Source of the DNA: Platerodrilus igneus | Taxonomy: Eukaryota; Arthropoda; Insecta; Coleoptera; Lycidae | DNA length: 64,000 nucleotides | Reading direction: 5' to 3' | Assembly: GCA_036346225.1 (NCBI GenBank) | Contig: JARFIW010001104.1 | Span: forward strand, 10,442,001 to 10,506,000 | Shown: piece after piece, positions 11,182 to 21,125 of the stretch | Numbering within the stretch: the stretch's first letter is position 1 | How the letters are laid out: each line of letters begins with the position of its first letter | Made by a program: the position numbers and the translations under genes | Notes under the pieces: generated by a model | What the model was told of the DNA's origin: nothing | Database searches by the model: none | What the model saw: the letters and a program-made list of their open reading frames with translations, nothing else

Positions 11182-12261
11182 ATGGACTACCAAGATATTA
11201 CAGAAGACGAAGTTTTTGAAAAGTACTTAACATTGTGGCAGTCCCTAAAAATAGAATTTTTACAGAACGTCCTAGTAATTTTGAGATTTGGAATGACAAA
11301 GAGTTTATGAACCGATTTCGATTATCTAAAGCTACAGTACGTGTCATTTTAAATGAAATAGCTCATGTAATTGGGAATAAAACTGAGCAGTAAGTTCGAG
11401 ATCACAATGCTAAAATGTTATAATTATAGTAATGCTTTTTCAGAAATCATGCACTTCGAGTTGAAGATATGTTATTTGTCTCACTTTGATTCTTGGCCAC
11501 AGGCAGCTTTTTACATGTGATAGGTGATTTACAAGGGATTCATAAAGGAACTGCCAGCAAAGTTCTCAGTAATGTTCTGCGAGCAATTGCTGCATTAAGC
11601 AAACAATTCATAAAGATGCCTCACACACAACAAGAAAGAAACATAGTAGCACAAGGTTTCTACAATATAGCAAAATTTCATAGGTGTATAGGTGCATTAG
11701 ATAGTTCTTTAATAAAAATACAATCACCAGGAGGTCCAAACGCAGAAACATATCGTAGCAGGAAAACATTTTTTGCATTTAGTGTTTAAGGCATTTGTGA
11801 TGCAAACTTAAAACTACTGTAGTATGTAGATGGCCCGGATCCACCCATGATTCTACAACTTTTGTAAATTCATCGGTACGAGTTTCATTTGAACATATTT
11901 TTTTGGCGACTCTGTTCTTGTAGGCATCAGTGGTTATGGCATAAAGAAATACCTAATCACACCATTACAACGCACAAATTACAGAGCTGAGGAGTTATTT
12001 AACAAAGCACAAATTAGAACACGAAATCCAATTGAGCAGACAGTTGGTGTTCTAAAATGCCGTTTCCCAATATTAGCTTTAGGTATACGTTTAGATTTAA
12101 AAAAGGTGGAATCCGTAGTTATAAGTGCAGCAGTTTTGCATAACATTGCCTGTAGCATGAATGATGATATGCCATACATACCAGCAGACTTAGAGGCTGA
12201 AATAGATTTTCAGGAGTTTAACAACAATAATGCTGTTGCTCAATTGTGGAGGTGTAGATAA
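11182..12261 (+). pseudogene. PIF/Harbinger (HARBI1-like) transposase relic
   Basis: An ATG at 11182 opens MDYQDITEDEVFEKYL, as in HARBI1-like proteins. NDKEFMNRFRLSKATVRVIL follows in another frame. From about 11460 to 11790 comes LRVEDMLFVSL, then GDLQGIHKGTASKVLSNVLR (helix-turn-helix) and HRCIGALDSSLIKI with a catalytic-type Asp. The end (11930-12261) reads YGIKKYLITPL, YRAEELFNKAQIRTRNPIEQ (catalytic Glu region) and CRFPILALGIRLDL, then VLHNIA. Stops near 11490 and 11789 and frameshifts break it. With the Myb-like gene facing it at 12660-13690, it makes the usual two-gene arrangement of this superfamily. Confidence 0.85.
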
Positions 12262-12659
12262 TGTAACAAGGAACACATTAATAAGATATTTTGAAAATAT
12301 AAATGTTATGTATAACTAATAAACTTTCTTCAAATCTTAATAACATTAGGTTTGCATCTCTTTGATTTGAAGTACTTCTCTGGTGTATGTTATCTTAGGC
12401 CAAACAACAATATCTGTTATTAGAGCATGGTGGCAGAAACATACATTTATAACCTAGATTCACTAAACGGTTATCATATTAAGCGCTGCTCCAAATGTAA
12501 TTTGGACATTTCAATTCATTTTATTAATAAAATGTATACTTTAGTGAAAAATATTAAACATACGAAAAGATAATTACTGGACAAACGCCTGCAGATTTCA
12601 ATATTTGAAATATAGAACAAAATGCATTATTAATTTTTAATAAATTTAATGAAAATCAA

Positions 12660-13690
12660 GAGAATATAATTGACAAACAAATAATTATAGAATTTTTTTT
12701 AATGTGTTGTTTAATATGGTCTTTTGCAATTCATGAAGTTCAGCACGTTGTTTGGCCTCTTCTTCGAATCTTCTTTCCATTAATTCAATTTCCTTGTCAT
12801 GTTTTTCCTGCAAGTGCCGAATCTTCAATTTATGCTCTTCAAGAAGACATCTTTCTCGAACCCTTTCTGATGAAAATTTTGAAGATGCTCATGAGGTGAA
12901 CTTGTAGTAGATGTCTTGTTTCTGTTTGCATGCTACGTTTCTGTTTAGATACTTCAAAGGCTTGTATTTATATACCTTACTTTTTTTTTTATTCGCACGT
13001 AGCGGAAATGATATGTGTTTTCGTAGAGTTTCTGTTGCCGATTTATTCTAATTATTCTGCTCCCCATCATTCTCCCCTGAAATTTCTTCAGGACAATCAA
13101 CACATTCTTCGGATGTGAATTATATTAATTCTATAATAAAAATATTTTACAAATCTTTAACATAAAATTTAAATTTACTTCCTACAACCACATCACTACT
13201 ATAATTTACATAATCATAATAATTGTATTCCTTCATAGGTTGTACCAAATTCTCGACTGTAATAAATACAATTACTATAATTCACTACTACATATATAAG
13301 AATATTAATCACCTTTTGCATCGCTATCAAATTCAGGAGGAAGACCTAATCTCACACCCAACATTTCTCTTATGTGTTTGTCGATTATGGTTACTGTTGT
13401 AACAAAAGGCCCACCACCTGTACCCATCTGTCGACATCGTCCTTCCGCAAATCTCTTCTTTTTTTAAAATTTTCATATTTATTTTTTAAAATACAACCAT
13501 TTCTAGGTGTTTTTCCTGATATAGAATTGAACTCGCTTTCGATCTTCTGCCATGCCTTCTTCTTTAATTTATTTGTGTCTGTGTCGGATTGCTTACACTC
13601 GACATGAGTTTTATATTTGGACACCAAACTTATAAGTAATGATTCCTCCTTTGATTGAAATTTAACGCTTTTTTTAAACCTTGCGGCTGG
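12660..13690 (-). pseudogene. Myb/SANT-like accessory protein of the PIF/Harbinger relic
   Basis: Read on the minus strand from about 13690: SKEESLLISLVSKYKTHVEC, then KKKAWQKIESEFNSI and ILKNKYENFKKR. This is the Myb/SANT-like (Myb_DNA-bind_5) domain that PIF/Harbinger elements encode beside the transposase. A linker GTGGGPFVTTV...IDKHIREMLGVRLGLPPEFD follows to about 13320. Further down, 13130-12690 gives an acidic stretch (EECVDCPEEISGENDGE) and a coiled-coil (LQEKHDKEIELMERRFEEEA, KQRAELHELQKTILN). Frameshifts and a stop separate the parts; one gap could be an intron. It faces the transposase relic. Confidence 0.7.
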
Positions 13691-13772
13691 TTCATTATTG
13701 TGTGATATTTTTACTTTATAAGATAATATAAAATAATATAATATAATATAATAACAATATAATAATATAAGC

Positions 13773-14150
13773 TAAGGTGACCAGACATCCCGCTTTTGGC
13801 GGGACGGACCCGATTTTTCACAATTTGTCCCGCGCCTTGCGACGTTTTTCAAAAGTCCCGACTTTTAGAATTAAGAAAAATCAAAATTAAGTGTTGAAAT
13901 TTTGAAAGCCATTTTGTGTCAAATATAATTTGACAAATTCTTGTGAAGATTTTTACAATATTTTAAAAATGACAACAATCTACTGAAACAAATTTACTCA
14001 AATAAAAAATATGTCAAGGAATAAAAATTGTACTTATGTTAAAAATAAAAAAATATTACGATATTATTTTTATTCTGTATGAAAATTTTTGTTGATACCC
14101 CCCCCCTCAGAGTTGTCCCGCTTTGCCCATCTACAAATCTGGTCACCTTA
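13773..14150. mobile_element. hAT-type MITE (378 bp) with 8-bp target duplication
   Basis: The block starts TAAGGTGACCAGA and ends TCTGGTCACCTTA, a perfect 13-bp terminal inverted repeat. It is flanked on both sides by ATATAAGC (13765-13772 and 14151-14158), an exact 8-bp duplication as hAT transposases make. The interior has no coding capacity and holds subterminal GTCCCG motifs (near 13800, 13850 and 14115). It sits next to the Harbinger relic in the Dg intron. Confidence 0.9.
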
Positions 14151-14421
14151 ATATAAGCATAACCTTAAAACAGCTTATTACTAAATTCTCCCTTATTGAA
14201 AGTTGTACCAACCGTTTCCTAAACTAAGATCATATAAACGAATCCTGATCTCAACTTGAACAACAGATTTAAGCTGATCCACAGATCATATCTAAACCAG
14301 AGCTCACTTAAACCTTAGTTCACTGCATTGTTGAACAACCGGCCCTAAAAATGACAAAAGAATCAACATTGATCTTATTTACAAGTACTTCCAAAATATG
14401 ACCAGTCTCATAATATTTATA

Positions 14422-14870
14422 GGCCGGCCTTACATAGTCGCTTCTAGAAGCTGCTTCTTCGGAAAGAAGTGACGCTAGTTTTGTGTACCGCTTTACATAG
14501 TAGCGGCAAGAAGTGGCTTCTAATATTGGCACATGTGCATCTAATATAAATTTGTCGGCACTTTAGTAACCAAACAGTGTTTAATAGTTATTTTTATGTA
14601 CAAAATAGCTAAAATGGCAGTAATTCTAAATAAAAATGCATTGTTTTGGTTCAACAATTTCTAACCTTGACTGCAGGTCTGCTGAATTTTCTAACCTAAC
14701 CTAACAAATAATATGTCAAATTGTAAAAAGAAGCGAAGAAGTTAACATAGAACCAACTTCTTCGCTTCTTTTTGCGGTCTTATATTTGGGAGTCACGTGT
14801 GCTTACCAAACCAATCAGAATGCGAATAGAAAAAAAAGCAGCTTCTAGAAGCGACTATGTAAGGCCGGCC
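14422..14870. mobile_element. MITE with 35-bp GGCCGGCC-type terminal inverted repeats
   Basis: The two ends are perfect inverted repeats for 35 bp (14422-14456 and 14836-14870), starting GGCCGGCCTTACATAG. ATA flanks both sides (14419-14421 and 14871-14873), a possible 3-bp target duplication. An internal inverted repeat at about 14727-14775 (arms AAAAGAAGCGAAGAAG and its complement) adds a second hairpin. No protein is encoded. The superfamily is uncertain; a 3-bp duplication fits PIF/Harbinger, but ATA is not the usual TWA. Confidence 0.85.
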
Positions 14871-15232
14871 ATAGGCTTGCAAACTTTTATAAGCCTTTAG
14901 CTGCTGCCCAGTATAATAACTGTGGCTTAAAATTAAATAATTTACCAAGTCCATAAGTGTTAAATTGGGCAGTGCAACTAGGTCAAGTTTAAGTTCTTTA
15001 GATGTAAGGGTGTAGGGATCAATGTTGTCTATAATTTTAAGTTTTTCATAATAAAGGCACTTGATATCGCCACAAAGAGTTCAGTAGTACAAACTTTCAC
15101 ACATTTTGAGCTTTTAATCAAAGTAAATAATACACAATGTGTAACTCAGAAGCACCACAAAACAAAATTAAATAGTAATAAGTATGATGTGTATATCCTC
15201 CAGCAAATTTGGCGGACACTGTCAAAGTCAGC

Positions 15233-15811
15233 TGTTCTGGAATGCGGAATCCCGACACGGTCCGCTTGAAAATGTTAGGCGAGCATTTTTCGCAAAAATA
15301 CACCCTCGTTCGGATGAGAGGTAAAATGGAGGTCCCGTGTGTGAGTGTTGTCACGCACTTTAAAGATCCCTACCTTGCTTGGAACAGCAAGGATTCGGCA
15401 AAATTCAAAATTTTCCAGGTAAAAAAAACTCGCTTCCTGGCCAATGTAGTACCCTCGGGTGGAGCATTGGAAAATCACATGTAATGTTCTGGAATGCGGC
15501 GTCGCCGTGGATCAATGTAGTAAGCGTAAGACTACGGATCCCAAGGTCCTGGGTTCGAATCCTGAGACAGCCGACTGCTTGAAAATGGCAGGTGAACATT
15601 TTTCACAAAAATTACGCCCTCGTTCGGATGAGAGGTTAAATGGAGGTCCCGTGTGTGAGTGTTGTCATACACGTTAAAGATCCCTACCTTGCCTGGAACG
15701 GCAAGGGTTCGGCAAAATTCTAAATTTGCAGGCAACAAAAAACTCGCCTCCTGGCCAATGTAGTATCTTTGGGTGGAGCATTGGAAATGTAAATGCAATG
15801 TTCTGGAATGC
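15233..15811 (+). mobile_element. Two tRNA-derived SINE copies sharing target repeats
   Basis: The second copy (about 15500-15798) begins with a tRNA-like head. A B-box GGTTCGAATCC lies at 15552-15562, with an A-box-like TGGATCAATGTAGTAAG about 40 bp upstream. A body with CGTTCGGATGAGAGG follows, and the end is GGAGCATTGGAAATGTAAATG. The first copy (about 15248-15484) is the same body but starts only at the end of the B-box. TGTTCTGGAATGC occurs at 15233, 15485 and 15799, that is before, between and after the two copies. The same family occurs at 41870-42167 (minus strand) and as a stub at 57779-57828. Open frames through this block are not genes. Confidence 0.8.
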
Positions 15812-16225
15812 TCTATAGTTATTTTTTGTTTGGTTATGTTGAATTCCCAATAAATAAGGTTAAGTAACTATTTTAAAGTTTCCACTATTAATATTTTGGT
15901 GGTGTAAATGGTTCTCAGCACAACCTGCCATCTACTTTATTCTCTTGTGGAACGGATTATAGTTTATGACGTCAGTTTGTGTAATTTTTCTTCGATAGCA
16001 ATCATGTGCAGATCCTTACTATTTCACCTCCTTGAACAGTATTAAAGTATAGGATTTCGGTAATTCCTCTATGGTAGCCGATTTTATTGGTTTATTTTTT
16101 ATTTTACATGTATGTGATCACAGCGGCGAATTATACTTAGTCAAACAAAAATTAAGAAAAATTAATAAAAATAATTGGTGCGATAGAGCTGTTTAGAGGC
16201 AGAGACCAAAGTCAAGATAGTATGT

Positions 16226-17340
16226 CTATAATCCACTACAGGCTTCAGGCGTACCGACGTTGTTTATAAAATCAGAAAAGTTACAGAAAGCATTTTTGAT
16301 TACATAATGTTTAATTAACATCTTGAAACGATTTAAAGGAAAACCTTGTACACTGTTGTGTAAAGTATTAAAGAATATACTGTCAAAATAGTTACACCCA
16401 AATCTACTTTTCTTTATTCTGTGATAAGGTATTACAAGTTTTCCTTTCCCACAAGTATCCAAGTTATGATTATCATTTTGTTGTCGGAACAAGCAGTTCT
16501 TTTTTATAAATAGTAAGTATTCCAAAATAAAGATACATGGCAGTGTTAACATTTTTAGGGAAACAAATTGGTTTTGACAATCTTCTCGATATGTCAAATT
16601 TGCAATTCCCACGTTAGAACTGCCTATTGGATATGACATTGAAAGTAGACAAAATAAACCTGCCTCATTCATTACCCCCAATGAAACTAAATTTTTTAGG
16701 GACTTTATAAAATATATGGATCAACAGTTTTTTCCGATATTATCGCAGTGAACATTCCAACGTAATGATGAATATAGAGTTATTCGTAAGAATTATACAC
16801 TATGGTTTTTTATCAGAACACATTGTTTTAACGAGAAAATAATCTGTTCCGTTTTATTTTGGTTTAGAGCAAATTTGTTATTAGTAAACCAATCTTGTGC
16901 TAGCTTTAGCGCTACAACAATACTGACAAATATCTTATTTATATTATCACATGATGATAAATGGTTGTATCATCAGCATATCCATATGGTATAACATTTT
17001 CAATTGAAATTGCTGATGGCAGATCATTTATGAAATATTAGAAAAACCGAGAGAACACTGACAGTATTAGAGATTTCTTCATTATAAGCCACAAATTGCT
17101 TTCTATTCTTTAGGTATGAAATAATTAACTTGGTAGTATCATTATCGACGAGTAATGTTTGTAATTTATATTTCAGTATTTTGTGATCGACACAATCAAA
17201 CGTTTTCGTGAGATCATATAGCATGCCTAGTAAGAATACTGAATTCTCAAAAGCGTTTACAATATCATTTACTAGTGCAGTTATTGCATCAGATGCAGAT
17301 TTATTTTTTCGAAACCAAATTGTCTGATTTAAAACATTTA
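16226..17340 (-). pseudogene. Non-LTR retrotransposon RT relic
   Basis: Minus strand, from about 17330: FRKNKSASDAITALV, then LYDLTKTFDCVDHKILKYKL (17220-17160), YLKNRKQFVAYNEE, FINDLPSAISIENV and the catalytic YADDTT (about 16975). Next come WFTNNKFALNQNKTEQIIFS (about 16890-16830) and the C-terminal part MLTLPCIFILEYLLFI with DSIFFNTLHNSV (16560-16330). The GVPQGS box is degenerate and there are several stops. Its organisation resembles the element at 7994-11010. It lies 170 bp upstream of the next Dg exon. Confidence 0.8.
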
Positions 17341-17509
17341 TTTTCTTCTAGGAGTAATAAAGTTTATTAAGTATAAGTTTGCAGTTTTTCTAGTATGTTT
17401 TTGAGATTGCTTCATATAAAGAAATTAGTTTGACTTTACTTATTCTTTAAAAAGAATTTAAAAAACTAAAAAATTATGAAAGTTATTATTTATTTTATTT
17501 ATATTTCAG

Positions 17510-17864
17510 ACCACTTGGAGACGATATTTCTGGATGGGAGTACATTCTCAAGGCAACAGACAAAGAAGGTGCTTCAGTTTCTGAAAAAGTTGAAATTGTA
17601 GTTCAGCAACATAAACATTGGAGAATTGTGAATCACGAATTTTCTTTATATGCTAGAGTTGAAAAGAAACATGCATTTAATTATCCTGTAGATTGGGCAC
17701 TTCATATTTTGCGTGGTATCAATAGCATTTTTGCAGCATCTAATACGTCTAAAATAACAGTCAGAAGTGTTAATTATGATACCGATCCTATTATTTTTAC
17801 TTGGACTAATGATACATTAGTTACCAATCATTGTCCATTAACAGAGATTAATCAATTATTTGCT
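17510..17864 (+). CDS. Dg: Dystroglycan exon: rest of first CADG and first SEA-like module
   Basis: The acceptor TATATTTCAG (AG at 17508-17509) and the donor GTAAGT at 17865 define the exon. The first base completes a Leu codon begun at 6335-6336, so the product reads EIYGL-PLGDDISGWEYIL without a break. WEYILKATDKEGASVSEKVE is the end of a CADG domain (compare [20 protein letters not shown] in the vertebrate protein). The rest is SEA-like: SVNYDTDPIIFTWTNDTLV and HCPLTEINQLFA, the counterpart of EWTNNTLPLEPCPKEQI. The phase-0 end continues directly into the exon at 31023. The two introns around this exon are about 11.2 and 13.2 kb, swollen by transposons. Confidence 0.9.
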
Positions 17865-17934
17865 GTAAGTATCTCTTTATTCGATACATAATTTAACCTA
17901 ATTATATACCCATAAATCGTATGCCCCCTTTCCA

Positions 17935-18150
17935 ACCGCACCATAGAGAATTTGCATGTAAAATTCTTAATTTGTTGTTTTGTCTCTATTATGGGACTTT
18001 AAAAAAAACTTATGGTATAATATTTGTGATTTTATTCTACATTGAAAACACTCGATCATTAACAGCGGATTCGAAAGGGGTGTTGGGGGCGAGCACTCCA
18101 TGGCGACAGCATTTGCATGTTTTCAAAAACAAATCATTTAGAATATTTAA
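17935..18150 (+). repeat. Short interspersed repeat, copy 1 (MITE-like)
   Basis: This AT-rich block contains GAATTTGCATGTAAAATTC, TATTATGGGACT and GCATTTGCATGTTTTC in that order. The same order occurs on the opposite strand at 28105-28325, and a more diverged copy lies at 18560-18655. No coding capacity and no clear terminal repeats were seen. Confidence 0.6.
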
Positions 18151-18559
18151 ATTCCAATTATCTAGTATCTATCAAAAAAATTTATTTCAACAGCTTGGCT
18201 CACATAACAAATTTAATGCTCTTCAAGGCATTGTGAGGCAACTGGTAGAAGTAGCATTAATGCCATTCATGTTCGTAGATATAATAAGACCCATTAATGT
18301 TACCATACACATCCAATAATGAACAAAAATAAAACGATAAAGGAATTTACCAAAAACTACTCAATATTTTAGTGGTTTAATTCGTTGATGTGCATTAAAT
18401 TTCAGTATTGTGTTCTAGAAATTTTAAACAGAATTAACCCATGTTATTTATTTATTGATTGGATATATTTTGGGTAGAAAGAACACACATACAATTCCAC
18501 TAGTTTTCTTTTTCTAAACACCAAATAGAGACAGAAAAATAATCATTTGGAAAGTTACT

Positions 18560-18655
18560 TGCAAAATTTTAAATTTATTTCTATCTCAATTATACTTGGA
18601 ACTTACAAAAAGAAGACTGGTCGAATAATATTTTTGATTTTTTCTCTACAAACCA
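18560..18655 (+). repeat. Short interspersed repeat, diverged partial copy
   Basis: By eye this stretch matches the copy at 17935-18150 over roughly 95 bp (TATCTCAATTATACTTGG against TGTCTCTATTATGGGACT; AATAATATTTTTGATTTT against TATAATATTTGTGATTTT). It has the same orientation and many mismatches. Confidence 0.4.
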
Positions 18656-18889
18656 TATATCCAATCATTTAAATATCATTACTAAATTTTATTTAAAACT
18701 CTTTTTTTCGGTATGTTTAATGCATATTAGGTACACAAATGTTTAGTTAAAGAAATGAATCACAGTCCCCGTAGTACAAAACAAAACATAAGCAGTTGTC
18801 ACTTTAATTGAAATTGTTATTGCAAGCATTTGAGTTGATGTCCTTATTTTCAAAATCGTATTGTTTTCTACCTGAGCATAGCAATATGA

Positions 18890-19415
18890 TTATTTATACA
18901 ACTGAAGAGAAAATCCAAGTTATTAAATAGTTTTACATTGGTTATTCCTTAAGATGTATTAGTGCCATGTTTGCAGTAAATTTTGCAAATGCTTTTACAA
19001 TTCTTAGAGTAATACGTAGTTTTGAGAAAAATGGATGTCTTAATTCAGAACACAGTGCAAAGTGCAAGGCATAAGAGAAAACTCCCAGAAGATATGGAGG
19101 CTAATATTCTAGCGAGAATTGAAATGCAACAAAAAATTTTTTTAGACAAATACCATCCGGATGTGGTATTGGTAAATCTCAGGTGTACAGAATTTTGAAG
19201 CACAACAAAAACTCTGCGTTCAAAAGTGAAGAACATCAGGAATTGTTACAAACTGACACCAATAGTAGAAATATTTTTTGTCAGATTGTTATGGAAATGT
19301 GCAATCGGCAGGAGAACCTTATTTGTTTTACAGACAAATGCACGTTCCATTTGGTATCAGGACATAACAAGCAGTTGCATCGACACTGGGCGAAAGAAAA
19401 TCCACATATTGTTGT
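18890..19415 (+). pseudogene. Mariner-type (DUF4817-like) transposase relic, 5' part
   Basis: The reading gives YTTEEKIQVIK, RVIRSFEKNGCLNSEHSAK (first HTH region), GKSQVYRILKHNKNSAF (second HTH), a first catalytic region ENLICFTDKCTFHLVSGHNK and HRHWAKENPHIVV. It stops abruptly at CACATATTGTTGT (19403-19415), where a Penelope-like element is inserted. The same 13 bases reappear at 25488-25500, followed by the rest of the transposase. There are stops and frameshifts near 18930 and 19150. Confidence 0.8.
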
Positions 19416-19501
19416 ATTAAAAGAGTGTTGCCACGTGCACTTTGGAGGTTAATTGATTGTTGGTATTTTGCATATACGTGCAGTTTTGAATATTTAATAA
19501 A

Positions 19502-19545
19502 TGTATAGAGCACTTTCGATTTAATAATAAATCATCAGTGTAGAG
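19502..19545 (-). ncRNA. Hammerhead-ribozyme-like motif at Penelope terminus (copy A)
   Basis: On the minus strand: stem I strand CTCTACA, core CTGATGA (19532-19538), then an AT-rich stem II region, core GAAA (19514-19517). A near-palindromic stem III AGTGCT (19509-19514) follows, then C as the cleavage-site base, and TATACA to pair back with stem I. Both core boxes are intact. Short self-complementary stem III is typical of the dimeric type I hammerheads reported in Penelope-like elements. Stem II pairing next to the core is imperfect. Confidence 0.55.
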
Positions 19546-19639
19546 TTACAAACTAAGTTAATTAATGTGATAAAATATTTTAAAAATACCTTTATACTAA
19601 TGAAATGACATATATGATAGTGACATTGATTTTATGGAT

Positions 19640-20530
19640 AAAGTTATTCGAAGTCAGGGATATCATAGATCAACTTTTTTTGGTTTAGAGTCTGGTTGTG
19701 GTTGGTTATAGTCGTGTGAATAGTGGGTGGTAGTTTTGAATTTGGGTTTTGAGTGTTACATAGTTTTGTGTTGTTTTGTTTGTGGTCGCCGATTTTTAAT
19801 TCTTCTGTTAGGCCAAGTCTTGTGAGGTTTTTTGAGGTGATGTGATATAGAATATTTGTGTCTTCGTTTTGGTCGAATTTGTGGTTTTCTGTGATTAGGT
19901 GGTGGCCGAAAGCTGATTGTGTGGGTCTGCTAATGTGTTCTTTTGTTCTTGTCTCGAGGTTTCTGAATGTTCTGTCTATGTATGTCATGTTGCATTCAGG
20001 GTACCATAGTTTGTATATGCCACTTTTGATAGATCTGGGATTATGTCTTTTATGTTGTTTATGTTTGAGTTGGGTTTGTAGGTTAGCTTTATGTCAGGTA
20101 TGAATTTTTTAAATAATGTTTGTATATTTTTGTTTATGTTGCTGTTAATGAATGGTATGCTGATGAATTTTTGGTTGGTTTCTTGATTGTTGTTTGGATA
20201 TGCTTTTTGCTTTAGTTTTTTAATCTGTTTTTTTTTTATGATGGATTTGATGATTTTTGGGTTGTATCCGTTTTTTGTGGCTATGTATTCTACTAGTTCT
20301 TTTTTTTGAGAAAGTTTTCTTTGTCTAATGGGGTGTTGATTAGCCTGTTTATGTAATTGTCGAATGCTGCTATTTTGTGTTCGATGTGATGGGATGATGT
20401 CGTGTGTATTATGTGATCTGTTTGTGTTGCTTTTCGGTAGATGCTGAATTTCAAGTTGTTGTTGCTTTTTGTGATTTTGAGGTCTAGGTAGTTGATGGAG
20501 TTGTTTTGTTCGTGTTCTATTGTCACATTC
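19640..20530 (-). pseudogene. Penelope-like RT end and GIY-YIG endonuclease, minus-strand copy
   Basis: Minus strand from 20526: IEHEQNNSINYLDLKITKSN, then FSIYRKATQTDHIIHT and HHIEHKIAAFDNYINRLINT, the C-terminal part of a Penelope reverse transcriptase. Then the GIY-YIG endonuclease follows: MTYIDRTFRNLETRTKEHIS and SAFGHHLITENHKF (19988-19860), ending SKNLTRLGLTEELKIGDHKQ. The first part of the RT is missing. It is opposite in orientation to the copy at 21126-23470 and preserves the uninterrupted sequence at the Merlin insertion site (19664-19690). Confidence 0.85.
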
Positions 20531-20967
20531 TGTTTAATGTGCGGTGGGTCTTATAAATTTGTAAATCGACTTACCTCCGCGTTGTTCTAGTTGTTCTAAG
20601 GTGTAGTTCCTGCTCTTGAACTAAGTGGACTGTATGCGAATTATAGTACATGTTACTTTTGCACTTTCACTGTGTTTTTTAGGGGTTTATCAATAAATTC
20701 GGCGGCACTATTGACTAACTCACTTTACCGAACCGAACCAACAATCGTTTCGCTTCGATGTCGATGAGAGTGTTTTTGTCACCATCCTTTTTTCAACTTA
20801 ATTTACACATGCATAAAGGAGGTTTTGCGACAGGATATAATGGGACAAGAGATGACAGCTTTACTATTTGATTCATAACTACAAATTTAAAATAACTTAA
20901 AATTAACCACGCAAACGTGCGACAAAGAGACCGAACACAATCGTATATGTAATTTCATTAGTATAAG

Positions 20968-21012
20968 CTCTACACTGATGATGATTTATTGTTAAATCAA
21001 AAGCGCTCTGTA
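20968..21012 (+). ncRNA. Hammerhead-ribozyme-like motif at Penelope terminus (copy B)
   Basis: TACA (20971-20974), CTGATGA (20975-20981), stem II region TGATTTATTGTTAAATC, AAAA (20999-21002) where GAAA is expected, palindromic stem III AGCGCT (21002-21007), C (21008) and TGTA (21009-21012), which pairs exactly with TACA. The G-to-A change in the GAAA box should impair cleavage. It lies about 115 bp upstream of the plus-strand ORF. Confidence 0.5.
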
Positions 21013-21125
21013 TATTTATTAAATATTCAAAACTGCATGTATACACAAAATACCAACAATCAATTAATTTCCAATGTGCACGTGGCGACACTCTTTCAAT
21101 TTAAGATTTCTACGAATAAATAGAC

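Noticed and set aside
15500..15575. tRNA gene suggested by the B-box GGTTCGAATCC
   Set aside because: No acceptor stem or anticodon arm can be folded, and the sequence runs straight into the SINE body, so it is a SINE head.
15118..15798. Multiple open frames on both strands
   Set aside because: They lie in the SINE pair and repeat the same text; no protein family fits.
17921..18319. 132-codon plus-strand frame
   Set aside because: It runs through the interspersed repeat and unrelated intron sequence and resembles no protein.
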